Below, piece by piece: positions 6,921 to 12,050 of a stretch of 12,050 nucleotides of DNA; positions within the stretch are counted from its first letter, which is position 1, and every line of letters starts with the position of its first letter. The stretch is from Woronichinia sp035285405 (GTDB taxonomy: Bacteria; Cyanobacteriota; Cyanobacteriia; Cyanobacteriales; Microcystaceae): the NCBI GenBank assembly GCA_035285405.1, contig JAYKJI010000340.1, positions 1 to 12,050 on the forward strand, written 5' to 3'. The notes under the pieces are model-generated. The model was not told where the DNA came from. It made no database searches and worked only from the letters and a program-made list of their open reading frames with translations. The position numbers and the translations under genes are program-made.

Positions 6921-7094
6921 CTACCGTGTACACATATCTCCTTGCCTCCCTGGAAGTTTGATCCCCCTGCCTACGGCATCCCCCTTAAAAAGGGGGACTG
7001 GGGTACTGAGAGGGATTTAGCCCCCCTTATCAAGGGGGGTTGGGGGGATCAACACTTAAAAACCTAGACAGAAAAACTTGTGTGTACGCGGTAG
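6921..7094. mobile_element. MITE-like element with 16-bp terminal inverted repeats
   Basis: The left end CTACCGTGTACACATA (6921-6936) is matched in inverted orientation by the right end, which reads CTACCGCGTACACACA on the minus strand (7079-7094): 14 of 16 bases agree. The 174 bases between the outer ends are non-coding. They hold two hairpins: CCCCCTTAAAAAGGGGG near 6979-6995, and a C6TT-ATC-AAG6 stem at 7021-7039. No clear target-site duplication is visible. It looks like a non-autonomous element needing a transposase from elsewhere, inserted in an older repeat. The parent insertion sequence is not known to me. Confidence 0.55.
7021..7039. repeat. GC-rich hairpin inside the MITE-like element
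   Basis: CCCCCCTT-ATC-AAGGGGGG forms a perfect 8-bp stem with a three-base loop. A second G6 tract follows at 7042-7047, so the C6 arm has two possible partners. The same core appears at 8580-8598 and 9353-9371. There is no U-tract, so it is not a classical terminator. Confidence 0.6.
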
Positions 7095-7179
7095 CTTATC
7101 AAGGGGGGGGATCGAGTACGAAACCTATCTTCTATTAATTACAACCAGCTACTTAGTTTGATTGAGGAAATTAATCGTT

Positions 7180-8106
7180 ATGGCAGCAGAAGTTCTGGGA
7201 TGGTGGGGCGTTCCCTTGGGCATTATCGGCGGAACTATCAGGGGCAGCGCACCTTTTCTGTTTGTGAGTTTAGGAGAATGTCTGACCGAAAAAAGCGGCA
7301 AAATCAATCTCGGCTTAGAAGGAACCATGCTCATCGGTGCGATGACTGCCTACGCAACTTCCTATCTCACAGGTTCTCCCTGGTTAGGGGTTTTAATTGC
7401 CGGTATCGCGGGAATGTTTTTGGGCTTGATTCACGGTTGGCTTTGTCAACAGCCCAGGGTGAGTGATGTGGCGGTGGGGATCGCCATGATTATTTTTGGT
7501 AGTGGGGTGGCCTTTTTCTTTGGTAAACCTTTTATTAAACCTGCTGCTCCCCAATTACCCGCCTTTTCCCTAGCCGATTGGACTAATATTCCAGCCGTTC
7601 AATCCGCGTTTAAAATCTGTCCTCTCTTTCTCATCGGGATTGCGATCGCGCCCTTAATGTACTTCTTTTTCCGCTCTACCCGTTGGGGTTTGTTTATTAG
7701 GGCCGTGGGAGACAGTCCTGATGCCGCCAGAGCGATGGGCATTTCCATTTTCCAAGTCCGTTTAATCAGCATCATGGTGGGAAGTTTTTTAGCAGGCATT
7801 GGCGGAGCCTATTTATCGCTTTACTATCCTGGTAGTTGGAACGAAGGTATTTCTAGTGGTCAGGGATTAATGGCCGTCGCCCTAGTCATTTTTGCCCGTT
7901 GGAACCCGATTCAATGTCTTTATGCTTCTTTACTATTTGGAGGTGCTCAGGCGATCGGCCCCGCTTTACAAGCCGTTGGTGTGGATTCCTACTATTATCT
8001 TTTTAACGCTTCACCCTACATTTTGACCTTATTAATTATGATTATTACCTGTTCTCCCAAACGCACTTTATCGGGTGTTCCTGGAGCTTTGGGAAGTAAT
8101 AGTTAA
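7180..8106 (+). CDS. ABC transporter permease (BMP/sugar-type), second subunit
   Basis: This 308-residue membrane protein is the second permease of the importer (NupQ/YufQ-like). Family blocks are GECLTEKSGKINLGLEGTM (32-50), the coupling loop GDSPDAARAMGI (177-188), and the stretch from GSWNEG to ARWNP (218-243) before the last helices. The open frame extends back to a TTG at 7162. The GAGGAAA at 7164-7170 makes a ribosome binding site for the ATG at 7180, and the protein family starts here, so I choose the ATG. The first permease lies almost 300 bases upstream because repeats have accumulated in the gap, which is unusual for subunits of one complex. The next gene follows after 38 bases. Confidence 0.88.
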   Translation: MAAEVLGWWGVPLGIIGGTIRGSAPFLFVSLGECLTEKSGKINLGLEGTMLIGAMTAYATSYLTGSPWLGVLIAGIAGMFLGLIHGWLCQQPRVSDVAVGIAMIIFGSGVAFFFGKPFIKPAAPQLPAFSLADWTNIPAVQSAFKICPLFLIGIAIAPLMYFFFRSTRWGLFIRAVGDSPDAARAMGISIFQVRLISIMVGSFLAGIGGAYLSLYYPGSWNEGISSGQGLMAVALVIFARWNPIQCLYASLLFGGAQAIGPALQAVGVDSYYYLFNASPYILTLLIMIITCSPKRTLSGVPGALGSNS

Positions 8107-8144
8107 TTAAGTTTGAGCTAATTCAAATTACTGAAATAATTTTT

Positions 8145-8537
8145 ATGAGTGACACTTTAAAACTAGCTGTTAATGGCGGTTTGATGCGCGGTTTTCCTGA
8201 CAATCAAAATCTGCTCGCCGTCAATGCCGTTTTTGTTCAAGAAGCCCAAACAAAACCCGTTTATCGTTTATTCTCTATCGGCGATCGCCATCCAGCTATG
8301 ATGCGAGTTGTGGAAGGCGGAACCTCCGTCGCAGTAGAAATTTGGGCTGTTCCTTTGGCAGGTTTAGGAATCGTTCTACAACAGGAACCCCCAGGGCTGT
8401 GTATTGGCAAAGTCGTTTTAGAAAATGGAGAAGAAGTTTTAGGCGTTTTAGGAGAAAAAATTTGTTGTGATCAAGGTAAAGAAATCACAGAATACGGCGG
8501 TTGGCGCAATTACCTTAAAACCCTAACTCCAAGTTAA
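8145..8537 (+). CDS. Stand-alone allophanate hydrolase C-terminal-domain-like protein
   Basis: This 130-residue soluble protein resembles the C-terminal domain of allophanate hydrolase (AtzF and the corresponding part of urea amidolyase), which has a gamma-glutamylcyclotransferase-like fold. Matching blocks are VNGGLMRGFPDNQNLL (9-24), YRLFSIGDRHPAMMRV (40-55), EPPGLCIGKVVLENGEEVLG (81-100) and ITEYGGWRNYL (114-124). In full-length enzymes an N-terminal amidase removes ammonia from allophanate, and this domain is reported to decarboxylate the N-carboxycarbamate product. No amidase domain (Ser-cisSer-Lys) is present here or elsewhere in the window, so this is a naturally separate domain. Its place before a biuret hydrolase-like gene suggests a decarboxylase or helper role in the same pathway; that is inference. 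No ribosome binding site is visible before the ATG. Confidence 0.8.
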   Translation: MSDTLKLAVNGGLMRGFPDNQNLLAVNAVFVQEAQTKPVYRLFSIGDRHPAMMRVVEGGTSVAVEIWAVPLAGLGIVLQQEPPGLCIGKVVLENGEEVLGVLGEKICCDQGKEITEYGGWRNYLKTLTPS

Positions 8538-8640
8538 GTAGCTAGGCATTGAAAACTGTAAGACCCTCACCTATCTTCACCCCCCTTATCAAGGGGGGCA
8601 GGGGGGATCGAGTACAAAATCTATCTTCTATAATCACAAT
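8534..8640. repeat. Intergenic repeat copy 2
   Basis: This is the uninterrupted version of the operon repeat. Its parts are TAAGTAGCTAG..TTGAAAAC.GTAAGA, a short spacer, the hairpin CCCCCCTT-ATC-AAGGGGGG (8580-8598), a second G6 tract (8601-8606), then ATCGAGTACAAAATC and TATCTTCTATAAT. It overlaps the stop region of the upstream gene and ends just before the ribosome binding site of the biuret hydrolase gene. It may affect RNA stability or processing between the genes. Confidence 0.65.
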
Positions 8641-8654
8641 GGAAACTAATTAAA

Positions 8655-9341
8655 ATGACTCACTTTGTAAACTCCCATCCCTATCCTTTCCCCTATAACG
8701 GCGATCTTCGTCCTGAAAATACTGCTCTCATTATTATTGATATGCAGACAGATTTTTGTGGTGTCGGCGGCTATGTGGATAAAATGGGTTATGATTTATC
8801 CCTAACTCGCGCTCCCATAGAACCCATTAAAAAAGTCTTAAAAATGATGCGAGAAAAAGGCTTTTTAATCATTCATACCAGGGAAGGTCATCGCCCCGAT
8901 TTATCGGATTTACCCCCCAACAAAAGATGGCGGAGTCAACAAATTGGAGCAGGAATCGGCGATCCAGGCCCCTGCGGAAAAATCTTAATCAGAGGTGAAT
9001 TAGGCTGGGAAATTATTGATGAACTGGCTCCTTTACCAGGGGAAATAATTATTGATAAACCTGGAAAAGGTTCATTTTATGCCACCGATTTAGACCTAAT
9101 TCTTAAAACCAAAAAAATTGACAATATTATTCTGACTGGCATCACCACCGATGTTTGCGTTCACACCACCATGCGAGATGCTAACGATCGCGGTTATGAA
9201 TGTTTATTGCTGTCAGACTGTACAGGTGCAACCGATTACGGCAACCATCAAGCTGCTTTAAAAATGATTGAAATGCAGGGAGGCGTTTTTGGAACTTTCA
9301 CCGATTCCGATACTCTCTTAAAAACCATTAGTGAACTATAA
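8655..9341 (+). CDS. biuH: Biuret hydrolase (cysteine hydrolase, isochorismatase-like superfamily)
   Basis: This 228-residue cytoplasmic enzyme probably hydrolyses biuret to allophanate and ammonia. The whole sequence closely follows Rhizobium BiuH as I remember it: the start HPYPFPYNG, IIIDMQTDFCG, GYDLSL..APIEPIK, THTREGHRPDLSDLP-type spacing, IGAGIGDPGPCG and IIDKPGKGSF. The triad is visible as D29, K135 and C168 (in TGITTDVCVHTT). Gln208 in MQGGVFG corresponds to the substrate-contacting Gln. Each is offset by seven from the reported BiuH residues (36, 142, 175, 215). GGAAA at 8641-8645 is a good ribosome binding site for this ATG. The neighbours are an AtzF-C-like gene upstream and the transporter ATPase downstream. 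A close relative with another ureide substrate cannot be excluded. Confidence 0.85.
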   Translation: MTHFVNSHPYPFPYNGDLRPENTALIIIDMQTDFCGVGGYVDKMGYDLSLTRAPIEPIKKVLKMMREKGFLIIHTREGHRPDLSDLPPNKRWRSQQIGAGIGDPGPCGKILIRGELGWEIIDELAPLPGEIIIDKPGKGSFYATDLDLILKTKKIDNIILTGITTDVCVHTTMRDANDRGYECLLLSDCTGATDYGNHQAALKMIEMQGGVFGTFTDSDTLLKTISEL

Positions 9342-9400
9342 CTAAGTAAACCCCCCCCTTATCAAGGGGGGCAGGGGGGATCGAGCGCAAAAGCTATCTT
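9342..9400. repeat. Intergenic repeat copy 3 (shortened)
   Basis: After CTAAGTAAA comes a C8 run, then the stem CCCCCCTT-ATC-AAGGGGGG (9353-9371), a second G6 (9374-9379) and a diverged ATCGAGCGCAAAAGC plus TATCTTTCAT tail. The left part present in copies 1 and 2 is missing. It lies between the biuret hydrolase and the ATPase genes. Confidence 0.6.
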
Positions 9401-9426
9401 TCATTTAATAATTTATTGACTTCTAA

Positions 9427-9464
9427 CTATCAACTATTCACTATCAACTATTCACTATCAAACT
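9427..9464 (+). repeat. 14-bp tandem repeat in front of the ATPase start
   Basis: CAACTATTCACTAT occurs twice in perfect tandem (9431-9444, 9445-9458). It is preceded by a partial unit and followed by CAAACTATG, whose ATG (9465) is the likely natural start of the ATPase. Reading through the repeat from the TTG at 9416 gives an artificial low-complexity N-terminus rich in Asn, Tyr and Ser. Confidence 0.7.
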
Positions 9465-9526
9465 ATGATCAGCACCATTACCGCCCCCCCGTAAAAACCC
9501 TTCCTCCCGAACTAGAAATCGTCAAC
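9465..9526 (+). other. Frameshifted N-terminal part of the ATPase gene (C7 tract)
   Basis: The ATG at 9465 opens MISTITAPP and then meets TAA at 9492, right after a run of seven C (9484-9490). One more C would continue the frame as APPVKTLPPELEIVN and enter the ATPase at 9527, restoring the first beta strand of the nucleotide-binding domain. No ATG, GTG or TTG exists in the main frame between 9465 and 9527. Explanations are a base-call error, a real loss of one C, variable tract length, or a -1 slip on the C run. Confidence 0.6.
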
Positions 9527-11014
9527 ATGACCAAAAAGTTTGGTTCTTTTGTCGCCTTAGAAAATGTTTCTCTGAAGATGAAACCAGGAACTTTCCATGC
9601 CTTACTCGGAGAAAATGGAGCGGGGAAAAGTACCTTAGTTAAGTGCATTATGGGGTTTCATACTCCCACCCATGGCGACGTACTAATTGATAAGCAATCA
9701 CGAGAAATTAATAACCCCCGCGATGCTCATCATTACGGCATTGGTATGGTTTATCAACACTTTACCTCTGTTCCTGCTATGACCGTTGCCGAAAATCTAG
9801 TTCTCTCTCGCTATGATCAAACAAATATTATTAATTGGCCCAAGGAGTTAGAACAATTAAAAACGTTCATGGCCAATGCTCCTTTTCAAGTTCCCCTGGA
9901 TAAAACCATTGGTGAATTAGCAGCAGGACAAAAACAAAAGCTAGAAATTCTTAAACAACTCTATCTACACAGTCGCATCCTTATTTTAGATGAACCGACT
10001 TCCGTATTAACCCCAGGTGAAGCAGATGAAATTTTAGGACTGTTACGCGAACAAGTTACGGCTGAACAATTAAGCGTTTTAATGATTAGCCATAAATTCC
10101 GAGAAGTGACTGCCTTTGCCGATGAAATCACTGTCTTAAGGAAAGGTAAATTCGCAGGTCATGGCAAGGTTAAAGATTTAACTGTTGCCGATATGGCCAA
10201 AATGATGCTAGGAGAAGAACGAGGCAATTTTGATGAACAAACGGTTAATAAAATTGATTGCCAAACCTCTGAAGCAATCTTAGAAACGATAGACATTCAT
10301 GGCAACAAAGATAATGGTTTAGAAGCCGTTACCGCGATTAATTTTCGGGTTTATGGCGGGGAAATTGTTGGTATTGCGGGAGTTTCTGGTAATGGACAAC
10401 GAGAATTAGTAGAAATCTTAGCGGGTCAACGATTAGCCACTCAAGGAGACATTTTCATTAATGGCAAAGTTTATCATGCCACCCGCAAGGAAATGTTTAC
10501 CAATCAAGTGTTTATTTTACCTGAAGAACCGTTAAGAAATGCCTGTGTTCCCCAGATGAGTGTGGCTGAAAATATGGCACTCAGGACGTTTGATCGTCCA
10601 CCCCAAGCCAGGGGATTATTATTAATTTTGAAAGCTATTCGTGAGGCAGCTAAAGGGTTAATTCAAACTTTTTCCGTCAAAACCCCTTCCCCAGAAACGC
10701 CCATTAGTCATCTCTCTGGCGGTAATGTACAAAGGGCCGTTTTAGCCAGGGAATTATCTTCCCAACATATTCAAGTTTTGATTGCAGCAAATCCCTGTTT
10801 TGGGCTGGATTTTGCGGCGGTGGAGTTTATTCATCAACAAATTCTTGAGGCCAGAAATCGCGGTGTAGCTGTCCTATTAGTCAGTGAAGATTTGGATGAG
10901 TTATTAAAACTAGCAGACCGAATTATGGTGATGAGTGAAGGCCGATTAGTCTATGAAAGTGCGATCGCCGAAGCGGATATTACCACCATTGGTCAAAAAA
11001 TGGCAGGACATTAA
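9527..11014 (+). CDS. Double ABC ATPase of the BMP-type importer
   Basis: This cytoplasmic ATPase has two fused nucleotide-binding domains (RbsA/NupO type), numbered here from the ATG at 9527 (495 residues). The first has Walker A GENGAGKS (28-35), the Q-loop Gln77, a divergent signature LAAGQ (131-135), Walker B ILILDEPT with D155/E156 and switch His189. The second has a Walker A relic GVSGNGQ that lacks the GK-S/T end, a good LSGGN (396-400), and Walker B changed to LIAANP. A degenerate second site is normal in this family, so only one site should hydrolyse ATP. The natural start is probably the ATG at 9465, out of frame by one base at a C7 tract; the TTG at 9416 reads through a tandem repeat and is unlikely. 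Repaired length would be about 516. It should energise the permeases at 5797 and 7180. Confidence 0.88.
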   Translation: MTKKFGSFVALENVSLKMKPGTFHALLGENGAGKSTLVKCIMGFHTPTHGDVLIDKQSREINNPRDAHHYGIGMVYQHFTSVPAMTVAENLVLSRYDQTNIINWPKELEQLKTFMANAPFQVPLDKTIGELAAGQKQKLEILKQLYLHSRILILDEPTSVLTPGEADEILGLLREQVTAEQLSVLMISHKFREVTAFADEITVLRKGKFAGHGKVKDLTVADMAKMMLGEERGNFDEQTVNKIDCQTSEAILETIDIHGNKDNGLEAVTAINFRVYGGEIVGIAGVSGNGQRELVEILAGQRLATQGDIFINGKVYHATRKEMFTNQVFILPEEPLRNACVPQMSVAENMALRTFDRPPQARGLLLILKAIREAAKGLIQTFSVKTPSPETPISHLSGGNVQRAVLARELSSQHIQVLIAANPCFGLDFAAVEFIHQQILEARNRGVAVLLVSEDLDELLKLADRIMVMSEGRLVYESAIAEADITTIGQKMAGH

Positions 11015-11061
11015 TTCAGATTCTAACTGTTAACTTTTAGTTCACCAAAGAGATAGATAAA

Positions 11062-11757
11062 ATGACGGTCATTCAAGCCCAACCCTACGATTACGAATTA
11101 CCCACTACGGGTCAAATCGCCTTGCTAATTATTGATATGCAGCGTGACTTTCTAGAAATCGGTGGTTTTGGAGATGCCTTGGGTAATGATGTTCAACAAT
11201 TACGCGCGATCGTTCCCACCGTCAAAAAATTACTCGAAACTTTTCGTCAACATCAACTACCTATTTTTCAAACTGTAGAAGGTCATCGCCCTGATTTATC
11301 GGATTGTCCTCCCTCGAAATTAAAACGGGGTAAGGGAACTTTAAAAATTGGTGATACGGGTTCAATGGGTCGTATTTTAATCTTAGGTGAACCAGGTAAT
11401 CAAATTATTCCCGAACTGGAACCTTTGCCCAATGAAATCGTAATTACTAAACCTGGTAAAGGGGCTTTTTATGGGACAAATTTAGAATCTCTTTTGCAAA
11501 CTCAAGGAATCACCCATCTGATTATCACGGGGGTTACGACCGAAGTTTGTGTACAGACGACTATGCGAGAAGCGAACGATCGCGGTTATGAATGTTTATT
11601 GGTAGAAGATGGGACGGCCAGCTATTTTCCCGAATTTAAAGAAGCGACGATCGCCATGGTTTGTGCCCAAGGGGGAATTGTGGGCTGGACTGCTCCTGCG
11701 GATAAGGTATTAGAAGCTCTAGAGATAAATGATAGGGAGTCAAAAAAGAATTTATAG
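11062..11757 (+). CDS. Second cysteine hydrolase, BiuH/TrtA-like
   Basis: This 231-residue cytoplasmic enzyme is a paralogue of the upstream biuret hydrolase. It keeps the triad D25 (LLIIDMQRDF), K130 (ITKPGKGAFYGT) and C163 (TGVTTEVCVQTT), the EGHRPDLSDCPP block and Gln203. It differs where substrate choice is likely set: SMGRILI replaces PCGKILI, and EDGTASYFPEFKEA replaces SDCTGATDYGNHQA. The start is QPYDYELPTTG rather than HPYPFPYNG. Such paralogues occur beside BiuH, allophanate hydrolase parts and BMP transporters. One known member, TrtA, hydrolyses triuret to carboxybiuret, which decays to biuret and would feed BiuH. Triuret hydrolase is therefore a good candidate but unproven; another ureide or carbamoyl amide is possible. 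It follows the ATPase by 47 bases and is probably last in the operon. The C-terminal tail is Lys/Arg/Asp-rich. Confidence 0.8.
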   Translation: MTVIQAQPYDYELPTTGQIALLIIDMQRDFLEIGGFGDALGNDVQQLRAIVPTVKKLLETFRQHQLPIFQTVEGHRPDLSDCPPSKLKRGKGTLKIGDTGSMGRILILGEPGNQIIPELEPLPNEIVITKPGKGAFYGTNLESLLQTQGITHLIITGVTTEVCVQTTMREANDRGYECLLVEDGTASYFPEFKEATIAMVCAQGGIVGWTAPADKVLEALEINDRESKKNL

Positions 11758-12050
11758 GACTCAGAATAGATAATTTTAGTTTGATTATATTGAAACTCTC
11801 AAAACTCTTTTTGCTTAGATTTTTACCTTGTCAGAACTTCTGATAATTTCTGCATCCTGAAAATCTGAAAAATTTGTTCTGCTTGAATTTTCTGCAATAA
11901 AACTGATGCAATTTTGCTAGAAGAATTGTAAGCGTTCAGGGGGGTAGCACATTTACCAAAATACTTAAAACCCTTGTATAGCAAGGGATAGATGAGATTC
12001 ATGCGATGGGATGATTTCGCTTAAGCGGTCTAAAAGGCGATCCACAACTT
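11758..12050. other. Non-coding end of the window
   Basis: No gene is recognised here. A TCAGAA-C-TTCTGA palindrome (about 11830-11842) and a perfect hairpin CCCTTG-TATAG-CAAGGG (about 11971-11987) are present. Neither has a U-tract, so no operon terminator is assigned. Near the end, CGCTTAAGCG is a 10-bp palindrome, and a short plus-strand frame starting with MISLKRSKRR runs off the window, too short to judge. The part after about 11930 looks like it could be the edge of a repeat or insertion sequence, but I cannot name it. Confidence 0.4.

Larger units (their letters stand above)
6883..7140. repeat. Intergenic repeat copy 1, interrupted by a MITE-like element
   Basis: The two ends match repeat copy 2 at 8534-8640. 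The left end has TAAGTAACTAG..TTGAAA..TGTAAGA (6883-6911). The right end has CTTATCAAGGGGGGGG, then ATCGAGTACGAAACC and TATCTTCTAT (7095-7136). Copy 2 joins these halves with a short spacer and a full C6 arm. Here a 174-base element sits between them and the left C6 arm is missing. The region separates the two permease genes with nearly 300 non-coding bases. Confidence 0.6.
1031..10970. repeat. HIP1 octamers (GCGATCGC) dispersed through the window
   Basis: About thirteen exact copies are seen, for example at 1031, 1128, near 1294, 1504, 1849, 2408, 2446, 4181, 6105, 6257, 7642, 8281 and 10962. Well under one would be expected by chance in 12 kb. HIP1 enrichment is a cyanobacterial genome signature. 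The copies fall both in genes and in gaps, including the permease and ATPase genes. This argues that the ureide operon has been in a cyanobacterial genome for a long time. Confidence 0.85.

Noticed and set aside
6950..7120. CRISPR array
   Set aside because: Repeats are few, irregularly spaced, in different gaps and have no spacer pattern.
7162..7179. TTG at 7162 as start of the second permease
   Set aside because: The TTG overlaps the GAGGAAA that serves as ribosome binding site for the ATG at 7180, and the family begins there.
8580..9379. Intrinsic terminators at the GC-rich hairpins
   Set aside because: Stems are followed by a G6 run and mixed sequence rather than a U-tract, and the downstream genes belong to the same functional set.
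9416..9464. TTG at 9416 as start of the ATPase
   Set aside because: It would translate a DNA tandem repeat into a low-complexity N-terminus, has no ribosome binding site, and the natural start appears to be the ATG at 9465 in another frame.
8655..11757. Isochorismatase (siderophore synthesis) function for the two hydrolases
   Set aside because: The superfamily name is generic. No siderophore genes are nearby, and the sequence blocks and triad spacing fit biuret hydrolase-type enzymes.
11971..11987. Hairpin after the last hydrolase as operon terminator
   Set aside because: It is more than 200 bases past the stop, its stem is only six base pairs and no U-tract follows.

Overview
The window looks like a cyanobacterial chromosome segment. 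The palindrome GCGATCGC (HIP1) occurs about thirteen times in 12 kb. The gene content also fits: a XisH/XisI pair, a DUF29 protein, an SLH-domain porin of the cyanobacterial iron uptake porin/Som type, and a sequence matching the consensus of the cyanobacterial nitrogen regulator NtcA. No tRNA, rRNA, CRISPR array or intact transposase is visible. The DNA is moderately AT-rich, and nothing in codon use marks any gene as clearly foreign.

Layout. Positions 1-2479 form an accessory-type stretch: overlapping xisH and xisI (192-922), a decayed DUF29 5' fragment (1128-1207), an unrecognised gene (1249-1770) and an intact DUF29 gene (1892-2329). A 640-residue outer-membrane porin follows on the minus strand (4402-2480). 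Diverging from it is a plus-strand gene set running to 11757. In order it encodes a BMP-family lipoprotein (4586-5779), two membrane permeases (5797-6885; 7180-8106), a stand-alone protein like the C-terminal domain of allophanate hydrolase (8145-8537), a probable biuret hydrolase (8655-9341), a double ABC ATPase (about 9465-11014) and a second cysteine hydrolase of the same superfamily (11062-11757). The last 290 bases hold no gene that I recognise.

How the genes may work together. The porin could admit a small solute through the outer membrane. The lipoprotein, two permeases and ATPase make a complete BMP-type ABC importer. The first hydrolase carries the biuret hydrolase triad and substrate Gln (D29, K135, C168, Q208; from memory, each lies seven residues before its counterpart in Rhizobium BiuH). 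The second keeps the triad but differs in the region near the active site, so it may act on a related compound such as triuret. The small AtzF-C-like protein fits carbamate or allophanate-type chemistry. I infer a scavenging route for nitrogen-rich ureides (biuret, triuret or similar). A TGTA-N8-TACA palindrome at 4467-4482 lies in the divergent promoter region with suitably placed -10 boxes on both strands. This suggests that porin and operon are both switched on by NtcA under nitrogen limitation.

Sequence-level oddities are a C7 tract at 9484-9490 that breaks the natural start of the ATPase by one base; GC-rich hairpin repeats in three gaps of the operon; a 174-bp MITE-like element with 16-bp terminal inverted repeats inserted in one of them; and a 14-bp tandem repeat just before the ATPase start.
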